Positions 28,801 to 40,953 are shown, counted from the stretch's first letter. The stretch: 64,000 nucleotides of DNA from Herbaspirillum chlorophenolicum (GCF_001189955.1 NZ_LFLT01000020.1:1-64000); one strand, 5' to 3'. Notes: a model not told the origin generated them from the sequence alone. Translations and numbers: made by a program.

Positions 28801-29946
28801 ATGAAGCAAGTGAAGCCATCCTTTATTGGAGCAAAGACCCTGTGCGCGCTCGCGCTTCTGGGAGCATTTTCGGCACAGGCGCAAGCGCAGACCAGCGTGA
28901 CCATTTATGGTCGTGTTGTTGCTGGCGTTGATTTTCAGACTAATGCAGGTCCCAACGGCAAGGGCACCAAGTGGAGCGCCGCCAACAACCAATGGGGCAC
29001 CAGCATGATCGGCTTCAAGGGTACGGAAGACCTGGGCGGCGGTACCAATGCCTTCTTCCTGCTGGAGTCTGGCTTCAATTCAACCAAGGGGGGCTTCAAC
29101 GGCAGCGATACCAGCAACGGTAGCGCGCTGTTCAATCGCCGTTCCTACGTCGGCCTGTCGTCGGCGTCCACCGGCTCCCTGAAGCTGGGTAAGAACCTGT
29201 TCATCAACAATGACATCTGGTTCCTGGACCCGACCGGCCAGCAGGCTATCGGTACTTCCGTCCTGGTCAACCAGCGCAACTGGCCGGGCGCCAGCAACAT
29301 CATTGAATACAACAGCCCGGACATGGCTGGTTTCACCGTGAATGTGCAGACCAGCCTGGGCGAAAAGGCCGGCTCCATCAGCGGTGGCAATATCACTACC
29401 ACCGGTACTTCGGATGGTCGCAAGGACGGTATCTCGCTGGCCTATCAAAAGAACGGTTTGGAACTGCGCGCGATCTATGACGTAGTGCGCGACGCGAACG
29501 GTAATTACACCAACGTGTTTGCCCACTCCAAGGAGCTCATCCTGGGTGGTACTTACACGATCGACAAGCTGAAGATCTTCCTGGGTTATGAAAACCTGAA
29601 GGCCGATTCTTCGGGCTCTGATCCTGCAGGTACCACCAATATTCCTGCAAGCAATGGCATCACCAAGGTTAACCACGAGTGGATCGGCGTTAACTATGAT
29701 CTGAATCCGAAGCTGCAACTGGTCGGTGGCTACTTCCATGCCAGCTATAACAACGGCGGCGGCAGCGCCAACCTGTATCTGGCCGGCGTGAACTATTTCC
29801 TGTCCAAGCGTACCCTGCTGTACTTTGATGTGGGTACCGTCCGCAACAACGGCAATTCGTCGGAAGCGCTGGAATGGGGTAGCCAGACCGGTGTCGCAGG
29901 CTTGAGTCAAACTGGTGGGTACTTCGGTATCGCCCACTCGTTCTGA
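28801..29946 (+). CDS. General bacterial porin, sugar-cluster copy
   Basis: 381 residues from the ATG at 28801. Signal peptide of about 30 residues ending AQAQAQ, then TSVTIYGRVVAGVDF, SMIGFKGTEDLGGG and the C-terminal YFGIAHSF ending in Phe. Same family as the porin at 1572 but clearly diverged. Its position between the GbpR-like regulator and a sugar lactonase suggests it admits the sugars used by this cluster (inference). Codon use is less GC-biased than in neighbours. Confidence 0.94.
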   Translation: MKQVKPSFIGAKTLCALALLGAFSAQAQAQTSVTIYGRVVAGVDFQTNAGPNGKGTKWSAANNQWGTSMIGFKGTEDLGGGTNAFFLLESGFNSTKGGFNGSDTSNGSALFNRRSYVGLSSASTGSLKLGKNLFINNDIWFLDPTGQQAIGTSVLVNQRNWPGASNIIEYNSPDMAGFTVNVQTSLGEKAGSISGGNITTTGTSDGRKDGISLAYQKNGLELRAIYDVVRDANGNYTNVFAHSKELILGGTYTIDKLKIFLGYENLKADSSGSDPAGTTNIPASNGITKVNHEWIGVNYDLNPKLQLVGGYFHASYNNGGGSANLYLAGVNYFLSKRTLLYFDVGTVRNNGNSSEALEWGSQTGVAGLSQTGGYFGIAHSF

Positions 29947-29990
29947 TGTAGTGTAGTAATCCTTCCTGAGGTGGTCTTGATGTAGTTTGA

Positions 29991-30016
29991 GGGCAGGCGC
30001 AAGCCTGCCCTTTTTT
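29991..30016 (+). terminator. Rho-independent terminator of porin gene
   Basis: GGGCAGGC-gcaa-GCCTGCCC followed by TTTTTT. Confidence 0.95.
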
Positions 30017-30107
30017 ACTTGTTCCGATGTCGGTAGCAACAAGAATACGTGTGCGTTTGCCATGATGGCGGGCGCGATTGTGAATGACGCAATGTGAGGA
30101 AGTGTTG

Positions 30108-30989
30108 ATGAAGGCGCAACTGGTAGTCGATGGACGTCATGAATTGGGCGAAGGAGTGCTGTGGTGCGAGCGCTCGCAGTCGGTGTTCTGGACTGATATT
30201 CACGCATCCAGGCTGTGGAACCATCATCCCGGCAGCGGCGCCACGCGCAGTTGGGGCATGCCGGAACGCCTGTGCTGCTTTGCCTTTACCGCCGATGCCG
30301 AGCAATTGCTGATCGGGCTGGAATCGCGCCTGGCTTTCTTCAATCTGGGCAACGGCAGCATGGGGCCGATCTGCCGCATTGAGGACGATTTGCCGACGAC
30401 CCGGCTCAATGACGGCCGTTGCGACCGGCAAGGACGTTTCGTCTTCGGCACGCTCAACGAAGATCCTGGCCGCGCTCCCATCGCCAGCTTCTATCGCCTC
30501 AATACCGATCTCACGCTGGAGCGGCTTTCCTTGCCTGGCATTGCGATTTCCAACAGCATTTGCTTCAGTCCGGATGGCAGTGTGATGTACCACTGCGACA
30601 CCATGCAGAACAGGATCATGTGCTGCGACTACGACGTGCACAGCGGCGCAGTGACCAACCAGCGCTTGTTTGCCGATTTTGCGGGCCAGCCCGGCTGTCC
30701 CGACGGTTCCACCGTGGATGCCGAAGGTTATCTCTGGAATGCGCAATGGGGCGGATCGCGCGTGGTGCGCTTCGCACCTGACGGCAGCATCGACCGCATC
30801 GTCGAGATGCCGACCGAACAACCGAGTTGCGTCGCCTTTGGCGGGCCGGATCTCGATACGCTCTATGTCACTACTGCGCATGAAGGCATGCCGCAAGACA
30901 AGCGTGCACGCGATGCGCTGGCCGGCGCCTTGTTCTCGGTACCGGTCAATGGCGTACGGGGTCTGCCCGAAGTGCGGTTCGGCGGCTGA
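30108..30989 (+). CDS. SMP-30/gluconolactonase-family sugar lactonase
   Basis: 293 residues from the ATG at 30108 (GAGGA 7 bases upstream). Six-bladed propeller lactonase family: Glu in HELGEGVLWCE, NDGRCDRQGRFVFGT with metal-ligand Asn/Asp, SNSICFSPDG, and the Asp in GCPDGSTVDAEG. The relatives are L-arabinolactonase, D-galactonolactonase and xylonolactonase. It would open the lactone made by the upstream sugar dehydrogenase. It is separated from that operon by the regulator and porin, and is convergent with the IclR gene. Confidence 0.87.
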   Translation: MKAQLVVDGRHELGEGVLWCERSQSVFWTDIHASRLWNHHPGSGATRSWGMPERLCCFAFTADAEQLLIGLESRLAFFNLGNGSMGPICRIEDDLPTTRLNDGRCDRQGRFVFGTLNEDPGRAPIASFYRLNTDLTLERLSLPGIAISNSICFSPDGSVMYHCDTMQNRIMCCDYDVHSGAVTNQRLFADFAGQPGCPDGSTVDAEGYLWNAQWGGSRVVRFAPDGSIDRIVEMPTEQPSCVAFGGPDLDTLYVTTAHEGMPQDKRARDALAGALFSVPVNGVRGLPEVRFGG

Positions 30990-31036
30990 TTTTCTCCGGT
31001 CTTCGGCGAACCGGCATTCAGGGGCATGAGGCCCGC

Positions 31037-31894
31037 TTATGAACCAAAACTGGAGTCGCCCATCAGCCGCGACAGCCGCGCCGAGATTTCCTGCACGATG
31101 CCTTGTACTTCATCCAGGCTGGGGTTGACCTTCTTGTCGATGCGTTCGATGTAAGGCACGTTCAGTGCCGCCAGCATGCGGTTGTTGGCGCCCATGACCG
31201 GATAGGAAAGGTTGACCACACCACGGATCTGGCGGCTGTCCATGCGCGAATGCCCGCGTTTCCGGGTGTCTTCGATCTGGCGCATCAGCTGTGCCGCTTC
31301 GATCTCCTGTTCGCCGTCCATGCGCACATGGGCCGCCAGCATGCTGGCGCGTTCGGCGTCGTCGCGAAAGGCCAGCAGCACGTGGCCGGACGCGGTGTCG
31401 GTCAGGCTCACCAGTGCGCCCACCTTGAGGCCGAAGGCCCAGCGCTCGGGGCTGTCGACCTGGGCCACCACGATCACGCGGCCGGCCTCGTAGACCGTCA
31501 GGTGGGTCGATTGCACGGACCGGCTGGCCAGCTCGCGCATATGCGGCAGGGCGGTACTGACCAGCGAACGGATCGGCTGGTGATAGTGGGCCAGCTCGAA
31601 CAGCTTGAGCGAGAGGCGGTAGTGGTCGTTGTCGGCAATCAGGTAGCCGCGCTGCTCCAGCGTGACCACCATGCGGAAGATTTCATTGACGCTGCGGCCG
31701 AGCTGTCTGGAGAGTTGGTTCAACGTCAGCATCTGCTCGGAGCGGCTGAGCAACTCCAGGATATCCAGCCCTTTGTCCAGCGCAGGAGCCGCATAGCGGT
31801 TCTTGGCGTTATCGGCTGCGGCATCGTTGTCGATTTCCGATACGGTCTGGACGGCGGCGGATTCAGGTGTCGTGATTTTTCTGGTTCTGGGCAT
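31037..31894 (-). CDS. IclR-family transcriptional regulator
   Basis: 285 residues: a basic or unstructured N-terminus of about 38 residues, a winged helix (ALDKGLDILELLSRSEQMLTL onward, 38-100), then the IclR effector domain (residues about 115-280). It is divergent from the fucose operon with 291 bases between the starts, so it is the best candidate for its sugar-responsive regulator (inference). Confidence 0.9.
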   Translation of the reverse strand: MPRTRKITTPESAAVQTVSEIDNDAAADNAKNRYAAPALDKGLDILELLSRSEQMLTLNQLSRQLGRSVNEIFRMVVTLEQRGYLIADNDHYRLSLKLFELAHYHQPIRSLVSTALPHMRELASRSVQSTHLTVYEAGRVIVVAQVDSPERWAFGLKVGALVSLTDTASGHVLLAFRDDAERASMLAAHVRMDGEQEIEAAQLMRQIEDTRKRGHSRMDSRQIRGVVNLSYPVMGANNRMLAALNVPYIERIDKKVNPSLDEVQGIVQEISARLSRLMGDSSFGS

Positions 31895-32113
31895 GGCGGC
31901 GTGGCCTGTTGAATTGCCTGTCTCCGGGCTGGTTGAGCGGATGTTTTTCGCCGCAGATTTTAGAAGATTGTATAAGACAAGATATTTTATTTGTAAAAGT
32001 ATTTTTTATTGATTGTGTATTGATGTCGTTTTGACATCCTCATTTTGATATCGGTAGCGATTGAAACATCATCGGTTCAGTGTGATGGCTATGGGAGAAT
32101 AACGAGTATTCTC

Positions 32114-32154
32114 TATAACTCATATATGAAAATAAATTTTATTTGTGAGTTATA
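32114..32154. promoter_or_regulatory. Inverted repeat in the fucose operon leader
   Basis: TATAACTCA and TGAGTTATA are perfect 9-bp arms separated by 23 AT-rich bases, ending 31 bases before the fuconate dehydratase start. It may be an operator or a leader hairpin. Confidence 0.45.
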
Positions 32155-32185
32155 TGGCTGCCGCCAGTAACCCATACAACTGACG

Positions 32186-34299
<2,114 letters not shown>

Positions 34300-34302
34300 T
34301 CC

Positions 34303-34644
34303 ATGCGCCACCTGCTCGCACTGGATTTGAAAGATGACGCCGCGCTGATCGCACAGTATGAAGCGCATCACCGCCGCATCTGGCCGGAAATCGCGCAGCA
34401 CTTGCGGCATCACGGCGTGACCGGCATGGAGATCTACCGGCTGGGGACGCGCATGGCGATGGTGATGGAAACCGACGATGCGGTCTATGACGCGGCGGCA
34501 ATGGCAGCAGCGATGGAGAACGACCCGAAGGTGCGCGAGTGGGAAGAACTGATGTGGCGTTTCCAGGCGCCTACGCCATGGACGCCGGCAGGGCAGAAGT
34601 GGATTGCGATGGAAAAGATATTCGATCTTTCCACGCAGGACTGA
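34303..34644 (+). CDS. L-rhamnose/L-fucose mutarotase (RhaM family)
   Basis: 113 residues of the RhaM-like fold: MRHLLALDLKDD, YEAHHRRIWPEI with the family His, and the C-terminal W/P-rich segment FQAPTPW. The family interconverts anomers of 6-deoxy sugars. Its place three bases after the fucose SDR suggests it acts on L-fucose (inference). Confidence 0.88.
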   Translation: MRHLLALDLKDDAALIAQYEAHHRRIWPEIAQHLRHHGVTGMEIYRLGTRMAMVMETDDAVYDAAAMAAAMENDPKVREWEELMWRFQAPTPWTPAGQKWIAMEKIFDLSTQD

Positions 34645-34654
34645 TTCGTCGCTG

Positions 34655-34680
34655 CCATTCCGGCGAAAGTCGGGACCCGG
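34655..34680. repeat. REP-like degenerate palindrome
   Basis: CATTCCGGCGAAAGTCGGGA resembles the common extragenic palindrome CATTCCCGCGAAAGCGGGA of proteobacteria, with changes in both arms. It sits in the gap between the mutarotase and transporter genes. Only one copy is seen in the window. Confidence 0.45.
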
Positions 34681-34757
34681 TCGGAAAACGATTGGAAACC
34701 AATAGGGAAGACACGCAGACGGCTACTTAGAAGAGCCGCTATGCAACCGAGGTGAGC

Positions 34758-36317
34758 ATGCAAGAACATCAAGAGACAAACAACACCAGCCAGGCGCCGC
34801 CGCCACCGCCACCGTTGATCGTGCTGCGCAATGTCAGCAAGCGCTTTCCCGGCGTGCTGGCGCTGGACAATTGCCAGTTCGACCTGGTGCCGGGCGAGGT
34901 GCACGCGCTGATGGGCGAAAATGGCGCTGGCAAGTCGACGCTGATGAAGATTCTCTCCGGCGTCTACCAGAAGGACAGCGGCGAGATCCTGATCGACGGC
35001 CGTCCGGCCGAGATCGATGAGCCGCGCGCGGCGCAGGCGCTGGGCATCGGCATCATCCATCAGGAACTGAACCTGATGAACCACCTGTCGGCCGCGCAGA
35101 ACATCTTCATCGGGCGCGAGCCGAAGAAAGCTTTCGGCCTCTTCATCGACGAAGAACAGCTCAATCGCCAGGCCGCCGACATTTTCGCCCGCATGCGGCT
35201 CGACCTCGACCCGCGCACGCCGGTCGGCCAGCTCACCGTGGCGCGCCAGCAGATGGTGGAAATCGCCAAGGCGCTGTCCTTCGATTCGCGTGTGCTGATC
35301 ATGGACGAGCCGACTGCGGCCCTCAACAACGCCGAGATCGCAGAACTGTTCCGCATCATCCGCGACCTGCAGGCGCAGGGGGTAGGCATCGTCTACATCT
35401 CGCACAAGATGGACGAGTTGCGCCAGATCGCCGACCGCGTCACCGTCATGCGCGACGGCAAATACGTCGCCACCGTGCCGATGGAAGGCACGTCGATGGA
35501 CACCATCATCTCGATGATGGTCGGCCGCCAGCTCGACGGTGCGCAGCGTGTGCCGCCCGACACCTCGGCCAACGAGGTGGTGCTGGAAGTGCGCGGCCTG
35601 TCGCGCGGGCGGGCGATTCGTGACGTCGGCTTCAAGCTGCGGCGCGGCGAGATCCTCGGCTTTGCAGGATTGATGGGCGCCGGCCGCACCGAGGTGGCGC
35701 GCGCCATTTTCGGCGCCGACCCGCTGGACGCCGGCGAAATCTTCATCCACGGCGGCCGCGCCATGATCAAGTCGCCGGCCGATGCAGTGGCGCATGGCAT
35801 CGGCTATCTCTCGGAAGACCGCAAGCATTTCGGCCTGGCCACCGGCATGGATGTGCAGGCCAATATCGCCATGTCGAGCATGGGCCGCTTCACCCGGCGC
35901 GGCATGTTCCTCGACCAGCGCGCCATCCGGGAAACCGCGCAAGGCTACGTGCGCCAACTGGCGATCAAGACGCCATCGGTGGAGCAGCAGGCGCGTTTGC
36001 TCTCGGGCGGCAACCAGCAAAAGATCGTGATTGCCAAATGGCTCTTGCGCGATTGCGACATCCTGTTCTTCGACGAGCCCACGCGCGGCATCGACATCGG
36101 CGCCAAGAGCGAGATCTACAAGCTGCTCGACGCGCTGGCGGCGCAGGGAAAGGCGATCGTGATGATCTCTTCCGAGCTGCCTGAAGTGCTGCGCATGAGC
36201 CACCGCGTGCTGGTCATGTGCGAAGGACGCATCACCGGCGAGCTGTCCGCTGCCGAAGCGACCCAGGAAAAGATCATGCAACTGGCCACCCAGCGCGAAT
36301 CGGCCGTCGTCCAATAA
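34758..36317 (+). CDS. Sugar ABC transporter, tandem ATPase (fucose operon)
   Basis: 519 residues with a proline-rich N-terminal stretch (QAPPPPPP), then two ABC ATPase domains: Walker [22 protein letters not shown]; then [27 protein letters not shown] and [12 protein letters not shown]. RbsA/CUT2 type. ATG 34758 is preferred over GTG 34752 because GAGG is then correctly spaced. Probable partner of the next two genes in fucose uptake. Confidence 0.92.
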   Translation: MQEHQETNNTSQAPPPPPPLIVLRNVSKRFPGVLALDNCQFDLVPGEVHALMGENGAGKSTLMKILSGVYQKDSGEILIDGRPAEIDEPRAAQALGIGIIHQELNLMNHLSAAQNIFIGREPKKAFGLFIDEEQLNRQAADIFARMRLDLDPRTPVGQLTVARQQMVEIAKALSFDSRVLIMDEPTAALNNAEIAELFRIIRDLQAQGVGIVYISHKMDELRQIADRVTVMRDGKYVATVPMEGTSMDTIISMMVGRQLDGAQRVPPDTSANEVVLEVRGLSRGRAIRDVGFKLRRGEILGFAGLMGAGRTEVARAIFGADPLDAGEIFIHGGRAMIKSPADAVAHGIGYLSEDRKHFGLATGMDVQANIAMSSMGRFTRRGMFLDQRAIRETAQGYVRQLAIKTPSVEQQARLLSGGNQQKIVIAKWLLRDCDILFFDEPTRGIDIGAKSEIYKLLDALAAQGKAIVMISSELPEVLRMSHRVLVMCEGRITGELSAAEATQEKIMQLATQRESAVVQ

Positions 36318-36338
36318 TCCACAGGCTCCCAGGCGATC

Positions 36339-37394
36339 ATGGCTAACCACATTCATCCAGCTACTTCCGTATCTTCCCCATCCATGGCTAATCCCGACAC
36401 GTCCGCTGCGCGCTCCGGTTTCCGCGAACGCTTCTTCAACCCGGTCGCACGCCAGAAGCTGCTGGCTTTCGCCAGCCTGCTGTTGCTGATGATCTTCTTC
36501 AGCGTGGCCTCGCCCAACTTCATGGAAGTGGACAACCTGGTCAGCATCCTGCAATCGACCGCGGTCAACGGCGTGCTGGCGATCGCCTGTACCTACGTCA
36601 TCATTACTTCCGGCATCGACTTGTCGGTGGGCACCATGATGACCTTCTGCGCCGTGATGACCGGCGTGGTGCTGACCAACTGGGGCATGCCGCTGCCGCT
36701 GGGCATTGCCGCCGCGCTGTTCTTCGGCGCCTTGTCGGGCTGGGTTTCGGGCATGGTGATTGCCAAGCTGAAGGTGCCGCCTTTCATCGCCACGCTGGGC
36801 ATGATGATGTTGTTGAAGGGCCTGTCGCTGGTGATCTCCGGCACCCGTCCGATCTATTTCAACGACACCGAGGGTTTCTCGGCCATCGCCCAGGATTCGC
36901 TGATCGGCGACCTGATCCCGTCGCTGCCGATTCCCAATGCGGTGCTGATCCTGTTCCTGGTGGCCATCGGTTCTTCCATCATCCTCAACAAGACGGTGTT
37001 CGGCCGCTATACCTTCGCCCTGGGCAGCAACGAGGAAGCGCTGCGGCTGTCGGGCGTGAAGGTCGATTTCTGGAAGGTTGCGGTCTATACCTTCTCCGGC
37101 GCCATCTGCGGCATCGCCGGCCTGATCATTGCCTCCCGCCTGAACTCGGCACAGCCGGCGCTGGGCCAGGGCTATGAGCTGGACGCCATCGCCGCGGTAG
37201 TGATCGGCGGCACTTCGCTGTCGGGCGGCACCGGGACCATCCTGGGCACCATCATCGGCGCCTTCATCATGAGCGTGCTGGTCAACGGCCTGCGCATCAT
37301 GTCGGTGGCGCAGGAATGGCAGACGGTGGTGACCGGCGTGATCATCATCCTGGCGGTGTACCTGGATATCCTGCGCCGCCGCCGGCGTACCTGA
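36339..37394 (+). CDS. Sugar ABC transporter, permease (fucose operon)
   Basis: 351 residues, RbsC-like. A hydrophilic N-terminus of about 42 residues precedes about nine or ten helices, with TSGIDLSVGTMMTFCAV and ELDAIAAVVIGGTSLSGG. A second ATG at 36384 (MANPDTS) would remove 15 residues and is possible. Starts 21 bases after the ATPase gene. Confidence 0.92.
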   Translation: MANHIHPATSVSSPSMANPDTSAARSGFRERFFNPVARQKLLAFASLLLLMIFFSVASPNFMEVDNLVSILQSTAVNGVLAIACTYVIITSGIDLSVGTMMTFCAVMTGVVLTNWGMPLPLGIAAALFFGALSGWVSGMVIAKLKVPPFIATLGMMMLLKGLSLVISGTRPIYFNDTEGFSAIAQDSLIGDLIPSLPIPNAVLILFLVAIGSSIILNKTVFGRYTFALGSNEEALRLSGVKVDFWKVAVYTFSGAICGIAGLIIASRLNSAQPALGQGYELDAIAAVVIGGTSLSGGTGTILGTIIGAFIMSVLVNGLRIMSVAQEWQTVVTGVIIILAVYLDILRRRRRT

Positions 37395-37458
37395 ACGACG
37401 TTTTCAACCCGCGCCGGGCAACCGGCACTCCATCATCGATAACAAAAGGAGACTCAAC

Positions 37459-38397
37459 GTGATCAAGAGCAAGCTACTCGGCACAGCCCTCGGCCTGGCC
37501 CTGGCCTTCGGTACGGCCGGCGCGCAAGCGCAGGAAACCTACATTCCCCTCATCTCCAAGGGCTTCCAGCACCAGTTCTGGCAAGCGGTGAAATCCGGCG
37601 CCGAGCAGGCGGCCAAGGACTACAAGGTCAAGGTGACCTTCGAAGGCCCGGAAACCGAAGCCATGGTCGACAAGCAGATCGACATGCTCTCGGCCGCCCT
37701 GGCCAAGAAGCCGCAAGCCATCGGCTTCGCCGCACTCGATAGCAAGGCCGCGCTGCCGCTGCTGAAGAAGGCGCAGGCCGCGAAGATTCCCGTGGTGGCG
37801 TTCGACTCCGGTGTTGACAGCGACATCCCGGTCACCACTGCCACCACCGACAACAAGGCTGCCGCCGCGTTGGCCGCCGACAAGATGGCCGACCTGATCG
37901 GCAAGGAAGGCGAAGTGGCCGTGGTCGCGCACGACCAGACCAGCCGCACCGCGATCGACCGCCGCGACGGTTTCCTTGAACGTATCAAGTCCGCCTATCC
38001 GAAGATCAAGGTGGTCAGTGTGCAGTACGGCGGCGGCGACCACCTGAAGTCGACCGAAGTCACCAAGTCCATCCTGCAGGCTTACCCCAAGCTCAAGGGC
38101 ATGTTCGGCACCAACGAAGGCTCTGCCGTCGGCGTGGTCAATGGCGTGCGGGAAATGAAGCGCAAGATCGTGATCATCGGCTACGACTCCGGCAAGCAGC
38201 AGAAGGATGCGATCCGCGAAGGCCTGATGGCCGGCGCCATTACCCAGAACCCGGTGGGCATCGGCTACAAGACGGTGGAAGCGGCGGTCAAGGCGATCAA
38301 GGGCGAAAAACTGCCGAAGATCATCGACACCGGCTTCTACTGGTACGACAAGACCAATATCGACGATCCCAAGATCGCTGCAGTGCTGTACGACTGA
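37459..38397 (+). CDS. Sugar ABC transporter, periplasmic binding protein (fucose operon)
   Basis: 312 residues with a signal peptide of about 25 residues ending GAQAQ. RbsB-like type I binding protein: ISKGFQHQFWQAVKSGAEQAA, VVAFDSGVDSDIP and FGTNEGSAVGVVNG. The GTG start at 37459 has AAAGGAG upstream and begins the signal peptide. In this family the binding protein usually comes first in an operon; here it follows the permease. Confidence 0.92.
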   Translation: MIKSKLLGTALGLALAFGTAGAQAQETYIPLISKGFQHQFWQAVKSGAEQAAKDYKVKVTFEGPETEAMVDKQIDMLSAALAKKPQAIGFAALDSKAALPLLKKAQAAKIPVVAFDSGVDSDIPVTTATTDNKAAAALAADKMADLIGKEGEVAVVAHDQTSRTAIDRRDGFLERIKSAYPKIKVVSVQYGGGDHLKSTEVTKSILQAYPKLKGMFGTNEGSAVGVVNGVREMKRKIVIIGYDSGKQQKDAIREGLMAGAITQNPVGIGYKTVEAAVKAIKGEKLPKIIDTGFYWYDKTNIDDPKIAAVLYD

Positions 38398-38479
38398 GTA
38401 TGGCCTTTGCGGGTGCGCCGGATCTCCCCGTCTGGCGTACCCGTTTTCCTTTTGCCCGCCGCTGTCTGAAAGTTGACGC

Positions 38480-39361
38480 ATGAAACCGCAACGCATCGAT
38501 GCCCACCAGCATTTCTGGCGCTATCGCCCTGAAGACTATCCGTGGATAGGCCGGGGCATGGAGCTGCTGGCGAAAGACCGTATGCCATCCGAACTGCATC
38601 CGGTGCTCATGGCCGAGGGGTTGGATACCTCGATTGCAGTACAGGCGCGCGCGGGGCGGGAGGAGACCGGTTTTCTGCTGGAGTTGGCGCGCCAGGATGT
38701 GCACATTGCCGGTGTGGTCGGTTGGGAAGACATTTCCTGCGCGCAGCTTGCCGACCGTGTCGGTGAATGGGGGCGCGACAAGCTGTTGGGGTTCCGTCAC
38801 CAGATCCAGGATGAGAGCGACGTCGCCGCCTTCGTCGCGCAGCCCGGCTTCAACCGTGGCGTGGCCTGGCTGCAGGGGCAGCGCCTGGTCTACGATGTGC
38901 TGGTGTACCAGCGCCAGTTGCCGGCGATCCAGGCATTCTGCGCGCGCCACGACGCCCATTGGCTGGTGCTGGACCATCTGGGCAAGCCGGCCCTGGCCGA
39001 GTTCGGCAAGGGGGAGGCGGCCTATGCCGAATGGCGGCGCGAACTGCGCGCGCTGGGCGCGTTGCCGCATGTGGCTTGCAAATTGTCGGGGCTGGTGACC
39101 GAAGCGGACTGGATACGCGGTCTGCGGCCCAAGGATTACGAGCACATTGTGCTGTGCCTGGATACCGCGCTCGACGCTTTCGGTGCGCAAAGACTGATGT
39201 TCGGATCGGATTGGCCGGTGTGCCTGCTGGCGGCATCTTATGCGCGCGTGGTGGCGGTGGTCAGGGAATGGGCCGAGACGCGCTTGTCGGCATCCGAGCA
39301 GGAGCAATTGTGGGGTGGGACCGCCGCGCGTTGCTATGGGTTGGCGCGGGCCAGGGTCTAG
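38480..39361 (+). CDS. L-fuconolactonase, amidohydrolase family
   Basis: 293 residues of the COG3618 lactonase group: metal-binding RIDAHQHFWRY at the start, GFRHQIQDE, LVLDHLGKP, CKLSGL and FGSDWPVCL with the catalytic Asp near residue 244. It opens L-fuconolactone to L-fuconate, joining the fucose dehydrogenase and fuconate dehydratase steps. Last gene of the fucose operon. The final pathway enzymes (keto-deoxy-fuconate dehydrogenase/hydrolase or aldolase) are not in the window unless the SDR does one of them. Confidence 0.9.
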   Translation: MKPQRIDAHQHFWRYRPEDYPWIGRGMELLAKDRMPSELHPVLMAEGLDTSIAVQARAGREETGFLLELARQDVHIAGVVGWEDISCAQLADRVGEWGRDKLLGFRHQIQDESDVAAFVAQPGFNRGVAWLQGQRLVYDVLVYQRQLPAIQAFCARHDAHWLVLDHLGKPALAEFGKGEAAYAEWRRELRALGALPHVACKLSGLVTEADWIRGLRPKDYEHIVLCLDTALDAFGAQRLMFGSDWPVCLLAASYARVVAVVREWAETRLSASEQEQLWGGTAARCYGLARARV

Positions 39362-39389
39362 TCGGGGAAGAGGGAAGCGATACCCGGCG

Positions 39390-40016
39390 TTAGCGGATCA
39401 GTTGGCGAATCCCAAGGAACACAATCAGGCTGCCGCACAAGCGGTCGACCATTACCGCGCTCTTGCGGTAGCGCGCGGCGACGCCGCCGTGCGACATCAC
39501 CAGCGCCAGGAAGCTGTACCAGCTTCCTGCCACCACCAGCACCACACCCAGCATGGCCGCGAAAGTTGGCCACGATACATGCGCCGGCGCTGCCGAAGCG
39601 AACACGGCGGCGAAGAATGCCATCGATTTCGGATTGACGATATTGGTCAGGAAACCCTGGACGAAGGACGACTTCAGGTCGTCGGTCTGCGCCATCTCGG
39701 CGGCTGCGCCCGGTTGCTTCTCGTTGGCCTTGGAGATCAGGCGAGAACCGAACCACAGCAGGTAAGCCGCGCCAAGCACTTTCACGATCAATGCCACCCA
39801 GGGGAAAGTGGCGAACACGATACCTACGCCTAGGATGGCGCAGGTGGCCCAGAACAGGTTGACCAGCACGATGCCGGCCACCATCGCCAATGCCGCCGAA
39901 CGGGTGGAGGAGGCGGCCTTATGCAGTACCGCCACGAAGTTGGGGCCGGGGATGATGACGCCAGTGATATAGACGGAAAAAACGGCGAGGACGGCGGACC
40001 AGTCGATCAGGTGCAT
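39390..40016 (-). CDS. LysE/RhtB-family amino acid exporter
   Basis: 208 residues from the ATG at 40016, six helices. Family motif GVIIPGPNFVAVLHKA near residues 18-33, and FVQGFLTNIVNPKSMAFF near 115-132. Exports amino acids or related compounds through the inner membrane. The longer frame to 40181 lacks a sensible N-terminus. Convergent with the fuconolactonase gene. Confidence 0.9.
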   Translation of the reverse strand: MHLIDWSAVLAVFSVYITGVIIPGPNFVAVLHKAASSTRSAALAMVAGIVLVNLFWATCAILGVGIVFATFPWVALIVKVLGAAYLLWFGSRLISKANEKQPGAAAEMAQTDDLKSSFVQGFLTNIVNPKSMAFFAAVFASAAPAHVSWPTFAAMLGVVLVVAGSWYSFLALVMSHGGVAARYRKSAVMVDRLCGSLIVFLGIRQLIR

Positions 40017-40116
40017 GGCGGCAATGGCAGGAGAAAAGAAGGCGGCGGAAGCTGCCGATGATAACGCATGCCGGCGCCGCGCGTAGCCTGTCTGTCCGCC
40101 ATGCCGTGCGGCCGCT

Positions 40117-40833
40117 TCAGTCGGTGGTGCTGGGGCTCCAGAAGGCCTGCTTGACTGCCGGCAGCGACTGCAGGCGGGCAATCAGGGCATCCAGCTCGTC
40201 GCCGTCGACCGAAGTGGCGGCCAGCGTCGCTTCGATTTCCACCTCATCTTCGGTGAACGAGCGTATCTCCAGGTCGTGCGTCGGGTAATGGCTTTGTTCC
40301 AGCATCTGGTTGACCTGCGCCAGCACGTGCTTCTGGTGTTCGCTGTCGACGATCAGGTGCAGGGTATTGGTGACTTCCACTGACGGTATGTCCAGCGGCT
40401 TGCGGTTGATGGTGTTGACCACCGGGCGCAGCAGCGTGTTGGCGGCCAGCACGAAAATGGTGGCGACGATGGCTTCCAGGATCAGGTCGGCGCCGGCTGC
40501 CGCACCCACCGCGGCCGAACCCCATAGTGTGGCTGCGGTGTTGATGCCGCGTACATTGCCTTCCTCTCGCATGATCACGCCTGCGCCGAGAAAGCCCACC
40601 CCGGATACCACATACGCCACCACATGCACGGCGCCTTCATGCCCGCCTATGCGGTTGGCCATGTCGACGAATACGGCCGCACCCAGCGCCACCAGCACAT
40701 TGGTGCGCAGGCCGGCGGTACGCTGGCGGTATTGGCGTTCCAGTCCGATCGCGCCGCCCAGGATGAAGGCGGCGGTCAGGCTGATGGCCGTGTCGAGCAA
40801 CGAGTCGAGATTGATGTTGTGCAGGATTTCCAT
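40117..40833 (-). CDS. MgtC/SapB-family membrane protein
   Basis: 238 residues: an N-terminal membrane domain with the MgtC signature (GGAIGLERQYRQRTAGLRTN, VVSGVGFLGAGVI, INTAATLWGSAAVGAAAG) and a soluble C-terminal ACT-like domain (residues about 150-235). In pathogens MgtC supports survival at low Mg2+ by inhibiting F-ATP synthase; in others the role is unclear. ATG 40833 is used instead of the TTG two codons upstream. Confidence 0.92.
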   Translation of the reverse strand: MEILHNINLDSLLDTAISLTAAFILGGAIGLERQYRQRTAGLRTNVLVALGAAVFVDMANRIGGHEGAVHVVAYVVSGVGFLGAGVIMREEGNVRGINTAATLWGSAAVGAAAGADLILEAIVATIFVLAANTLLRPVVNTINRKPLDIPSVEVTNTLHLIVDSEHQKHVLAQVNQMLEQSHYPTHDLEIRSFTEDEVEIEATLAATSVDGDELDALIARLQSLPAVKQAFWSPSTTD

Positions 40834-40953
40834 GGGCAATTCGCGGCTGCATATTATTTATTGATTGGACGTGCTGTGATGGCTGCCATGGTGAGCAAAT
40901 GTGCCAGGCGGCTGCACGATGTTGCGGGATGATGCCCCAGAAATGCAACAAGC

